A stretch of DNA of 26,074 nucleotides from Desulfobacterales bacterium. GTDB lineage: Bacteria; Desulfobacterota; Desulfobacteria; Desulfobacterales; JAFDCJ01. The notes beneath the pieces were generated by a model. The model worked only from the letters and a program-made list of their open reading frames with translations, had not been told where the DNA came from and ran no database searches. The stretch is taken from positions 2,719,979 to 2,746,052 of the forward strand of contig CP070771.1 of assembly GCA_020345785.1 (NCBI GenBank), read 5' to 3'. The translations under genes and the position numbers were made by a program. Positions 1 through 6,460 of this stretch are shown here, piece after piece; positions within the stretch are counted from its first letter, which is position 1, and each line of letters starts with the position of its first letter.

Positions 1-240
1 CCAGGCCTCTCCATCAATCAAAGCGTGAATGCCCAAGTCCCCATCAGTGTTATTGAGCTCGAAGAAAAGTTTCGCTTCATCGAAAGAGATTTCATCCTTA
101 TGGTGCCTGTGGTGTCTGTCGTGGGCCAATGCGCTGGGGGCAGCAATAACCAGAACAAAAGCGATCACCGCAAACATAAAAACGAACAAAATACCTATGT
201 TTCTTGTCATCGGATTATTTTTTTTTCGTGTGTGTTTCAT
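1..240 (-). CDS. Putative secreted protein, 3' part beyond window
   Basis: This frame stays open for 80 codons from an ATG at 240 to the left edge, so the C-terminus is missing. The start at 240 has an AAGGAG about 10 bases upstream; an in-frame ATG at 210 has none. Residues 1-10 are basic and polar (MKHTRKKNNP), followed by a hydrophobic stretch (about 14-36) ending in APSALA, a signal peptide with a likely cleavage after ALA. The mature part begins with a His-rich segment (HDRHHRHHKD) and continues FFELNNTDGDLGIHALIDGE, a conserved-looking block I remember from uncharacterised proteobacterial exported proteins. No function is known to me. The NNTDGDLG run resembles a calcium-loop sequence, but one partial copy is not enough to call an EF-hand. 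Expression is probably controlled by the structured leader upstream. Confidence 0.75.
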   Translation of the reverse strand, partial: MKHTRKKNNPMTRNIGILFVFMFAVIAFVLVIAAPSALAHDRHHRHHKDEISFDEAKLFFELNNTDGDLGIHALIDGEAW

Positions 241-321
241 TTGTCTTCAACTCCTTTCTTTTTGTTACTTTTAACGGAGGAACTCTATGTTTTTCTCTCA
301 CCTCCTTTCTATTTTGAGGAC

Positions 322-352
322 AAAAAAAGCCCTCCATATGGTTCTGGAGAGC
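322..352 (-). terminator. Intrinsic terminator / attenuator ahead of the secreted-protein gene
   Basis: Read on the minus strand, GCTCTCCA (345-352) pairs with TGGAGGGC (329-336), an 8-bp stem with one G-T wobble and an 8-base loop, followed at once by seven T (322-328). It lies about 80 bases upstream of the start codon at 240 and downstream of a promoter and hairpin. That fits premature termination in the leader, or the end of a small RNA. Confidence 0.7.
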
Positions 353-468
353 CCATTGACACACTGCGAATGCATTGGTATTCTTATGTCACTTGAGCGT
401 GCCGCAAGGCCCTCAGGTTGTCCGAGCCAGGCACCCCGACCCGCCAAAGTCTCGTGCCTGGCTCTTCT
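353..468 (-). ncRNA. Structured leader or small RNA (riboswitch-like candidate)
   Basis: A transcript starting near 468 would open with a perfect 11-bp hairpin, GAGCCAGGCAC (454-464 read on the minus strand) pairing with GTGCCTGGCTC (424-434) around a 19-base G-rich loop. It would then run about 70 bases into the terminator at 322-352. The order promoter, compact fold, terminator, strong-Shine-Dalgarno gene is that of a transcription-attenuating riboswitch or leader. I could not match it to a riboswitch class I know. A free-standing small RNA or a mobile hairpin repeat remains possible. Confidence 0.4.
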
Positions 469-474
469 TATTCT

Positions 475-502
475 TTTATCGAAAGATTACTGCCACTTTC
501 AA
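475..502 (-). promoter_or_regulatory. Sigma-70-like promoter for the leader RNA
   Basis: On the minus strand TTGAAA (497-502) and GATAAA (475-480) are separated by 16 bases. The predicted transcription start, about 468, lies just before the 11-bp hairpin of the leader. Both hexamers are close to consensus, but AT-rich intergenic DNA gives such matches by chance. Confidence 0.45.
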
Positions 503-569
503 AAGATCTATTTTTTCATGCGTTAAACCTTTTATTTATCTTTTATTCTAATTGAGCTTAAATTTTGAG

Positions 570-648
570 AAAATCCCCTCTAACCCTCTTTATGAAAGGG
601 GAGAACCACATCCTCCCCCTTTTTTAAAGGGGGACCGAGGGGGATTTT
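570..648. repeat. Palindromic intergenic repeat
   Basis: The left end AAAATCCCC and the right end GGGGGATTTT are inverted. Between them lie further inverted runs of CCCTCTTTATGAAAGGG and CCCCCTTTTTTAAAGGGGG type. The structure is typical of dispersed REP-like elements of many Desulfobacterota genomes. Together with the neighbouring 98-base repeat it fills most of the 840-base gene-free gap left of the DUF5666 gene. Confidence 0.6.
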
Positions 649-730
649 AAAATGGCAATCCAATAGACAAGACGGATGATTCCCAGTAAATCCCATCGAC
701 GATCATAAAATTTTTGACTCATTTAGGTTT

Positions 731-828
731 CCAATTAATTCGCTTTGAAAGATAGTCCATTCAGGGTTGTAAATTGTTGTTTGAAAACGAGACAAATTGT
801 CAAAGCAAATAGCCGGCGGATTAAATAG
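731..828. repeat. 98-bp dispersed repeat, copy A
   Basis: This copy begins CAATTAATTCGCT and ends GGCGGATTAAATAG, so its ends are inverted. It matches the segment at 4659-4757 along its whole length with almost the same size. Shared blocks include the inverted ends and an internal TTCAGG-TTGT run. It begins 18 bases downstream of the DUF5666 stop codon. Confidence 0.6.
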
Positions 829-845
829 TTCTTGGCCCAACCAAA

Positions 846-2063
846 CTAATCCAACTCAAGGGAGACTTTGTCGGCCGCAATAACTCTGTGATCGATATCT
901 TGCGGAACACCTTTCACCTCGAGATTAACGCCTTCCCTAATTTCCAAATCCGGAGGTTCAAAAACAGTGTTATCATCGTCCGTTTGCACATTTTGAATCC
1001 CAATCTTGAACTCGCTCTCTGAGACAACTTCAGTGACGATACCCTCAATCTCGATCTGATCCGTCTTCCAGAATTCAATTTCATCGGCAAGAAAGATACC
1101 GTCAACCATAGTGCCCTCAGCCTCGAGCTTTGCCCCGAGTGCAATATCATCCGGTTTTCCGTCAACAAACAGGGTGTCCGCATCAGTCCGCACCACCTGA
1201 TTGCCGATGGTAAATTCGAAGGCCGAGACAACGTCTGTGACGAAACCCATTATTTCGAAATCATCACCATCCTCGCCCTCCAATTTGTCGCCGAGTATAA
1301 TTTTCGCTGCGTTCATTTCTCCATCAAGAGTATCAATGGTACCCTCAACTTCAACAAAAAGCTCCTCGGTTAATTGACCTGCCGGCAGACTGCTTATATC
1401 AGCCAGAGCATAATCTATTAAAAGGTTATTGATCTCGAAGGTTTTATTAACAGTATCCAGATTCAACACGGAACCTTTAACTTCAACAACTAAACCGGGA
1501 GTAAAAACACCGGTTTTTTCAATAAAAGTCGCCCTGACAGCCCCCGTGTCATCTAAATAACCACTGACTTCGACCACGTCGTTCGCAGCGATGCTGTCAA
1601 AACCGTAGGTATCCGGCTTGAACTTGGTGATAAAATTGACAACTACAATCTGTCCCAAGACTTCAATTTCTTTTTCGTTCCTATCTGGGTCGATGGGGCC
1701 AACACTCGATACAGGTCCTACCACATTGGCGCTGTAAATGACCCGACCTGCCGTGAAACGGGCGCGGTCTCTGCTTATCCAGCCCTCGACAGTTACCACC
1801 ATTCCGATATCAGTGTTCTCCAAGACATCGTCATCGCCAAAACCGACTTCTTCTCCATTGATGATAACTGAGGCATTGTTCGTATAGAACTCGGTCCCGT
1901 TGACAACAATGCTGCCGAAGGCGGATACCACGCCCGCGCTCATGATTCCGGTGCCGTCGATACCTCCGCCGGCGGTCATTGAACCACCACCGCCATTGCA
2001 GGAAACCAGCAGCGTAAAGTATAATAGGGCCAATACTAACCACTTCGTGAACAGGGACTTCAT
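846..2063 (-). CDS. DUF5666-type repeat lipoprotein
   Basis: This is a 405-residue exported lipoprotein. Residues 1-21 form a signal peptide with the lipobox LVSC, so Cys22 would be lipidated, and a Gly-rich linker (NGGGG) follows. The rest is made of recurring beta-rich segments of 70-90 residues with an S/FGSIVVNGTEF or EFTIGNQVV beginning and a V-x-V-E-G ending, as in the DUF5666 family. The start at 2063 is set by GAGGAG seven bases upstream and by the lipobox; the frame is open 62 codons further upstream but that overlaps the preceding gene. It begins one base after the stop of the DUF6502-type gene, so the two are probably translated together. The C-terminal half is strongly acidic. Role unknown; an envelope structural or binding protein is an inference. 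Confidence 0.8.
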   Translation of the reverse strand: MKSLFTKWLVLALLYFTLLVSCNGGGGSMTAGGGIDGTGIMSAGVVSAFGSIVVNGTEFYTNNASVIINGEEVGFGDDDVLENTDIGMVVTVEGWISRDRARFTAGRVIYSANVVGPVSSVGPIDPDRNEKEIEVLGQIVVVNFITKFKPDTYGFDSIAANDVVEVSGYLDDTGAVRATFIEKTGVFTPGLVVEVKGSVLNLDTVNKTFEINNLLIDYALADISSLPAGQLTEELFVEVEGTIDTLDGEMNAAKIILGDKLEGEDGDDFEIMGFVTDVVSAFEFTIGNQVVRTDADTLFVDGKPDDIALGAKLEAEGTMVDGIFLADEIEFWKTDQIEIEGIVTEVVSESEFKIGIQNVQTDDDNTVFEPPDLEIREGVNLEVKGVPQDIDHRVIAADKVSLELD

Positions 2064-2064
2064 C

Positions 2065-2892
2065 TTAATTCTCCTCTTCCGAATTGGATTCTTCGAAAAA
2101 AAATATGCCGAACCCAGCTCGATTACTACCGGTACCTTTGACCGCGGGAGTGACATCCCGGTCGTGCCGAGCCAACCATTGATCTGCACTTTCCAGCAGA
2201 GCCTGCGCCCTTTTATTGAAAAGCTTGCGAAACTTAGGCAAAACTTCATCGGGCAGGTTGTCGTAGGAAACTTTACGCTGAAACAGTGGCTCCGTGGTTT
2301 CAGGTTTTAAATTACGGTCGATTGTCGAAATGAGATGTTGGACATCCGTTCCCAGGATGTTGAGTTTGTGGGCGTCGATGTTTCTGGGAATATAGGCCCT
2401 AGTGAGTAGACAAACTCTGCCGTCCTCCATGCGTTTCACCGCGCCGACGTTAACGAGTTCATCGAGGACTGCGCGTGGCGGCACGTTGCCGCTGAAGCGT
2501 TTTATCAGCTCGCTGAAAGTCGCTCCCCGTCCCTCCATCGGCAGCGGGGCAGGTTTACCTCCGGCATCCTGGAAGTCGGGCTCCCGGCGCCAGGCAGCAA
2601 TCACGCGTGCGGCACGGTTGTGTCTTTCGGTGCTGGCGGTGACGTCAGGCCTTGGAAGTTTTCGCACTCGCATGACCTCGCGCCGTGACAGTCCGGTTAT
2701 TACGGACACACGCGAGGTGGATTGTTTGCGCCCCTCGATGCCGAATTCCTTGGTGGCAACATCGACGTAGATCCACTTGGCAAGGTCTGAAAATGTGCTG
2801 AAGGATACACCATTTTTAAGCAGGATTCTGGCAAGAGGCCGGAGCAGCCGGAGAATGGCTGCATATAAAGGTTTTGAATGTTTTTCGTCCAT
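2065..2892 (-). CDS. DUF6502-type putative transcriptional regulator
   Basis: This is a 275-residue soluble protein. The N-terminal segment (LRRLLRPLARILLKNGVSFSTFSDLAKWIYVDVA, here abbreviated by its key part LLKNGVSFSTFSDLAKW, about 25-45) and the following ITGLSRREVMRVRKL (about 65-80) look like a winged helix: the second helix-turn-helix has the usual G-L-S-R-R-E pattern. I recognise this arrangement as DUF6502. The middle (about 85-175) has further helices, and the C-terminus is basic. The ATG at 2892 has AAGGA close upstream. It is followed one base later by the lipoprotein gene, so the pair is an operon. Palindromes overlapping the likely promoter fit autoregulation. DNA binding is inferred from the fold pattern, not demonstrated. 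Confidence 0.75.
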   Translation of the reverse strand: MDEKHSKPLYAAILRLLRPLARILLKNGVSFSTFSDLAKWIYVDVATKEFGIEGRKQSTSRVSVITGLSRREVMRVRKLPRPDVTASTERHNRAARVIAAWRREPDFQDAGGKPAPLPMEGRGATFSELIKRFSGNVPPRAVLDELVNVGAVKRMEDGRVCLLTRAYIPRNIDAHKLNILGTDVQHLISTIDRNLKPETTEPLFQRKVSYDNLPDEVLPKFRKLFNKRAQALLESADQWLARHDRDVTPAVKGTGSNRAGFGIFFFEESNSEEEN

Positions 2893-2940
2893 GATTCCTT
2901 ACCGCACGAATAGGTAAAGAGCAAAATTCGAAAATCAATT

Positions 2941-2976
2941 TTTGTGAAAAATTTCACAAATTTTTTATCTTGTCAA
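2941..2976 (-). promoter_or_regulatory. Promoter with overlapping palindromic operator for the DUF6502/DUF5666 pair
   Basis: On the minus strand a perfect TTGACA (2971-2976) stands 17 bases from AATTTT (2948-2953). A perfect inverted repeat, TTTGTGAAA-AA-TTTCACAAA (2941-2960), covers the -10 region and lies about 50-70 bases upstream of the regulator start. An operator on top of a promoter suggests repression, possibly by the DUF6502 protein itself. Confidence 0.5.
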
Positions 2977-2984
2977 GGAAAAAA

Positions 2985-3031
2985 TGATTTTAAATCAGAG
3001 CCGTATTCATACGACCTTGATTTTTAATCAG
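2985..3031. promoter_or_regulatory. Repeated operator-like sites in a divergent intergenic region
   Basis: TGATTTTAAATCAG (2985-2998) and TGATTTTTAATCAG (3018-3031) differ by one base and are each nearly palindromic. Their starts are exactly 33 bases apart, about three helical turns. Between them is another palindrome, CGTAT-TC-ATACG (3002-3013). The group lies between the divergent DUF6502 and phosphatase genes, so a shared regulator could bind both copies on one face of the DNA. Confidence 0.4.
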
Positions 3032-3178
3032 AATAGCGGGTTTTTGAAAACGGTTGTAAATTGAGGCTGACCCACAATTATGATTTTATTCATCTTTGGG
3101 AAAGATTTGCCGGACATTCATTTTCTTGATGTAACTTTTCAATCTATCCCGGCTCCTTAGGAATCTAAATTTCTTAAA

Positions 3179-4666
3179 ATGATATTCGGGTATCACTTGC
3201 AAAAATTTTCACAAAGACATACAGATTTCATAACGTCGGCAAATACAATATCCTGGCACATGATGACCGATACCATGGATCTCAATAACAGCAGGGAAAC
3301 TTTCAGGAGCCGCTTTGATTCCTGGATATTTCGCCTGTCCAATGCCGCCAGCCTGCCCTCCGATACGGATGAAAAGCGCTTGCGCAAAGCCGTGCTGATT
3401 CTTTTAGCCGGGATTTGCACAACCCTCGGCCTAATCTGGGGAGTCGGTTATTTTATTCTTGGCCGTCCGCTGGCAGGAAGTTTTCCGCTCGGGTATTCGG
3501 TAATTTCAACATTCAGCCTGCTCTACTTCTTTCGATCCAAAGGCTACAAATTCTTTTGTCGCGGCCAGCTGGCCTTGATTTTGATTTTTCCGGTTTTGCT
3601 GCAATGGAGTTTGGGGGGCTTTGCCGCTTCAGGGGCCGTCATCATCTGGTCTATTCTATCCCCGATCGGTGCCCTGATGTTTGCCGGAACCAAAGGGGCC
3701 ATACCCTGGTTCACATTCTATGTGCTGTTGATGGTCATTTCGGGTGCTCTGGACCATGGTTCATCATCTTCTCAGCCCTCACTGCCGGCGTTTATAATGG
3801 TGATCTCGTTTGTACTGAATATCGGCGGTGTTACCGCCATTGCTTTTTTTCTGCTGAAATACTTTGTGTATGCACGGGAGCAGGCGATGGCGGCGCTGGC
3901 CAGAGAACATCAGCGGGTGCGTCAATCCCTTTCCCTGGCCATGGAAGTCCAGCAGAGTCTTTTACCGCAGGACAACCCGCAGGCGGCCGGACTGGACATT
4001 GCCGGCAGCAGTATTTATTGTGATGAAACCGGCGGCGACTACTATGATTATTTGAGGGCCGGCGGTGCGGCCGATGGAAAAATCGGTGTCGTGGTGGGGG
4101 ATGTTTCAGATCACGGCATACCATCGGCGCTGCTCATGGCCACGGTCAGGGCCCGGCTTCGCCAGCGATATTCTCAATCCGGCGGCATCGAGCAGGTTGT
4201 CTCCGACGTCAACCGCCAACTGACGGAGGACGTTCAGGATTCCGGCCGGTTCATGACTCTTTTCATAGCTGAACTCGACCGCAAAAACAATCAACTCCGT
4301 TGGCTGAACGCCGGCCATGAACCAGCCGTTGTCTATGATCCCCGTACAAATGAATTTGAGGCGCTTGCCGGCAGTGGCAGCCTGCCTTTAGGAGTTATGG
4401 CCAACATCTTCTACAAGGCTGGCAGCCGGAAAATAAAATCCGACCAAATCATTGCCATTGCTACGGACGGGATCTTTGAAGCCCAAAATCCGCAGGGAGA
4501 AATGTTCGGGCGAAAGCGATTTTACGACGTCATTGCCCAATCCGCGTCCGGGACAGCTGCTACCATTATGGAGGCTGTTTTGAAAGCAGTCAAAAATTTC
4601 AGACAAGGCCTTCCCCCCAAAGACGATTTAACTCTGGTCATCATCAAAATCCAACCAAGTAATTAA
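3179..4666 (+). CDS. Membrane PP2C/SpoIIE-type serine phosphatase
   Basis: The protein has 495 residues: an N-terminal membrane module of about six segments (roughly 70-93, 104-118, 130-150, 152-170, 174-190, 203-230), a short linker helix (about 232-260, REQAMAALAREHQRVRQ), then a SpoIIE/RsbU-like phosphatase domain (about 262-490). Metal-binding acidic motifs are visible: GGDYYD, GDVSDHG, IATDGIFE and DDLTLV. The membrane module resembles one I associate with bacterial adenylate/guanylate cyclases (a GFAASGAVIIWSILSPIGAL-type core). The enzyme would dephosphorylate a Ser/Thr-phosphorylated anti-anti-sigma partner, but no such gene is linked. The start is uncertain: ATG 3179 lacks a good Shine-Dalgarno, and ATGs at residues 28, 29 and 33 are alternatives. 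The stop codon lies inside a 99-bp repeat. Confidence 0.85.
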   Translation: MIFGYHLQKFSQRHTDFITSANTISWHMMTDTMDLNNSRETFRSRFDSWIFRLSNAASLPSDTDEKRLRKAVLILLAGICTTLGLIWGVGYFILGRPLAGSFPLGYSVISTFSLLYFFRSKGYKFFCRGQLALILIFPVLLQWSLGGFAASGAVIIWSILSPIGALMFAGTKGAIPWFTFYVLLMVISGALDHGSSSSQPSLPAFIMVISFVLNIGGVTAIAFFLLKYFVYAREQAMAALAREHQRVRQSLSLAMEVQQSLLPQDNPQAAGLDIAGSSIYCDETGGDYYDYLRAGGAADGKIGVVVGDVSDHGIPSALLMATVRARLRQRYSQSGGIEQVVSDVNRQLTEDVQDSGRFMTLFIAELDRKNNQLRWLNAGHEPAVVYDPRTNEFEALAGSGSLPLGVMANIFYKAGSRKIKSDQIIAIATDGIFEAQNPQGEMFGRKRFYDVIAQSASGTAATIMEAVLKAVKNFRQGLPPKDDLTLVIIKIQPSN

Positions 4667-4757
4667 TCCGCTATGATAAATAGCGTGTTCAGGATTGTTA
4701 TCTGTTTTTGGAAAATTGAAGAAAGTCTTTGGATCGAAGGTCCGGCGGATTAATTAC
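4659..4757. repeat. 99-bp dispersed repeat, copy B, with terminal inverted repeats
   Basis: GTAATTAATCCGC (4659-4671) and GCGGATTAATTAC (4745-4757) are perfect 13-bp inverted ends. The interior aligns with copy A at 731-828. The left end includes the TAA stop of the phosphatase gene (4664-4666), so the element sits exactly on the gene's end. Confidence 0.65.
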
Positions 4758-4892
4758 CTTATGCTGCGCATTTTTTTGTGCTTTTTAGGGACAGAATCGA
4801 CAGGATTTATTTGATTTTTTCTATTCTTTATTTCCAGATTAAACAAAAAAAATAGTGAATTTATTAGTAAATGTAAAAATTAATTAAAACAG

Positions 4893-4983
4893 CTAAAAAT
4901 CGCGATGGCATGCCGCCCCAGCTTCTATAACCTCGATCCGGCTTGGAAAATCGGCGGACCCGCTTTCCGCTCGCGATTTTTAG
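4893..4983. repeat. 91-bp element with 13-bp perfect inverted ends
   Basis: CTAAAAATCGCGA (4893-4905) is inverted as TCGCGATTTTTAG (4971-4983), with a GC-rich 65-base interior unlike the AT-rich surroundings. The right end supplies the TAA stop (4980-4982) of the GSCFA gene. It may act as a terminator between the convergent phosphatase and GSCFA genes, or be a mobile palindromic repeat. The rest of the gap from 4758 to 4892 is AT-rich and I see no gene in it. Confidence 0.6.
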
Positions 4984-5927
4984 GAGTAGAATTTAAAAAA
5001 GTGGCGCATGATAAATTTAACGGTGGCTTTGTTGACGTGGTAGTTTTCCCGTCCGTCGGCGAAATGGGTCAGACCACTGAGCGGCTGGTAAATGGTAGCC
5101 ATTTCAAATGCCGGAAAATAAAAAACATTATCATGCCGGACCGTAAATTCGTCGGCCGCCGCACGCAGGGTCGACTTTGAGTTACAACTGGCGCTGATAA
5201 CATCCAAATCTTTCCGGAAGGTCGCCCACAGGTTCACCGGCGAAATCGTGACAAGCAGCTTGCAGGCCGGATTATGGCGCGCCATGATGGCATGGATGCG
5301 CTCGAGGTTTTCGAAATTCTCCTGGTAGCGGCTCACCCTGAACTCATAGCGTTCCATATCACCGCCTTCATTGACATAGGGACCCGAAGGCAGGCTGATC
5401 ACTGAGCCATCGATCCGATCCTGCCAGATTTCGGTCAAACCAAGCGTTAGGATCAACACTTCAGCTCCTTGCAGGGCGCGACGCGAATGCTGCCGATGCC
5501 GATTAAAATCCTCTTCGGCCGCTTCGATGCTGTCGTATAAAATAACGCGGCGGTATGGGTCCTGAATTTTTTGCGATTGCGGCGCAATCCACCAGCGCAA
5601 TTCCGGTTTCCACTCCTCAAACGTGTATTCGAAAATCTGGCGCAGGCAAAATGTATTGTAAACTCTCTCCCAGGCAGCACTGGCGTGGATCGCGGCCGGA
5701 TGGTGCGTTTCTTCAGCAAGGTAGTTATATCCCTGCTGCAGGAGCCGACGCTTGATTTCTCTTGCAAAACAGGAGCCTATCGAGGCGATTGGGGTTGATT
5801 TGGTAATTTTCAAACCGGTCTCGTCAGGAACTGGAAAATTCCCATCCACCGGTGGATTGTCGAAAGAACCCGGCCAGACCTGCCAGGGTTTGAAACGGTG
5901 AACCGGGTGTACATCGGAACGTGCCAT
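4980..5927 (-). CDS. GSCFA-domain protein
   Basis: This 315-residue cytoplasmic-looking protein carries the family signature GSCFA at residues 51-55 (ASIGSCFAREI). Further conserved-looking blocks are LILTLGLTEIW (about 160), VTISPVN (about 240) and a C-terminal FADGRENYHVNK. GSCFA proteins are placed near the SGNH-hydrolase group. By analogy Ser/Cys in GSCFA, an Asn/Thr block and a late His would form the active site, but the substrate is unknown. The start is the ATG at 5927 with GAGGT five bases upstream; an upstream in-frame TTG at 5939 overlaps that Shine-Dalgarno and is rejected. Its stop is provided by an inverted repeat. Members often sit near surface-carbohydrate genes, so the carbamoyltransferase next door may be a functional neighbour (inference). 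Confidence 0.85.
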   Translation of the reverse strand: MARSDVHPVHRFKPWQVWPGSFDNPPVDGNFPVPDETGLKITKSTPIASIGSCFAREIKRRLLQQGYNYLAEETHHPAAIHASAAWERVYNTFCLRQIFEYTFEEWKPELRWWIAPQSQKIQDPYRRVILYDSIEAAEEDFNRHRQHSRRALQGAEVLILTLGLTEIWQDRIDGSVISLPSGPYVNEGGDMERYEFRVSRYQENFENLERIHAIMARHNPACKLLVTISPVNLWATFRKDLDVISASCNSKSTLRAAADEFTVRHDNVFYFPAFEMATIYQPLSGLTHFADGRENYHVNKATVKFIMRHFFKFYS

Positions 5928-6063
5928 ATTATACCTCAATTTTTAGATTTTTCTATTTTATAGCAAAAAAGGTTGAATATTGTCGATGGAATATTTAATC
6001 CATCCCGGTCCTCAGATATTTAGGCAATTATATATCTCAGTTTATTAAAATGACCAAATCATC

Positions 6064-6287
6064 AAAAAATCTAAAATTCCAAGCACCAAAAACCAAATTC
6101 CAAATAAATCCCAATGACCCAATTTCAAAATTCCAAACAAATAATGTTTCTACGGTTGTTGTTAACGGGATAATCACCGGGGGACCTGTTATTACAAAGC
6201 GATGCGATAACGCTGATGAAAGTTTTGGTCATTGAAAATTGAAATTTGGAATTTGTTTGTATTTTGGTGCTTGAGATTTGAGATTTT
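6064..6287. repeat. MITE-like inverted-repeat element
   Basis: The left arm (6064 to about 6120), with AAGCACCAAAAACCAAATTC, is mirrored in the right arm (6222-6287), with TTTGGTGCTTGAGATTTGAG. The arms are imperfect inverted copies of 55-65 bases around about 100 bases of interior. No transposase is encoded. It fills most of the gap between the divergent GSCFA and carbamoyltransferase genes and ends about 75 bases before the latter's promoter. Confidence 0.6.
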
Positions 6288-6363
6288 ATTGTCTTGATAA
6301 CACGTTCTGATGCAACTGTTTTAGAATTCACTTTGATCTTCCCCCTGCAATCGATCACCCCTG

Positions 6364-6392
6364 TTGACACGCGGACTGCAAATCTTTATATT
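6364..6392 (+). promoter_or_regulatory. Sigma-70-like promoter of the carbamoyltransferase gene
   Basis: TTGACA (6364-6369) and TATATT (6387-6392) are separated by exactly 17 bases, one mismatch from full consensus. The predicted transcription start is about 6399, giving a leader of about 60 bases to the ATG at 6461. Confidence 0.65.
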
Positions 6393-6460
6393 ACTCGCTC
6401 CATCGATTGACCGTGTTTGAAAAGACGCCGGCCCGATTCGATGAAAAAACTGGAGGATAC

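Noticed and set aside
2064..2249. 62-residue extension of the DUF5666 lipoprotein
   Set aside because: It overlaps the regulator gene on the same strand and would bury the signal peptide and lipobox inside the protein.
4905..5180. Plus-strand frame of 91 codons
   Set aside because: It is the antisense shadow of the GSCFA gene and begins within an inverted repeat.
6050..6370. Short reading frames in the GSCFA-carbamoyltransferase gap
   Set aside because: They lie inside an AT-rich inverted repeat, lack ribosome sites and have low-complexity products.
6407..6460. TTG start for the carbamoyltransferase
   Set aside because: The ATG at 6461 has GGAGG at correct spacing and gives the family's normal N-terminus.
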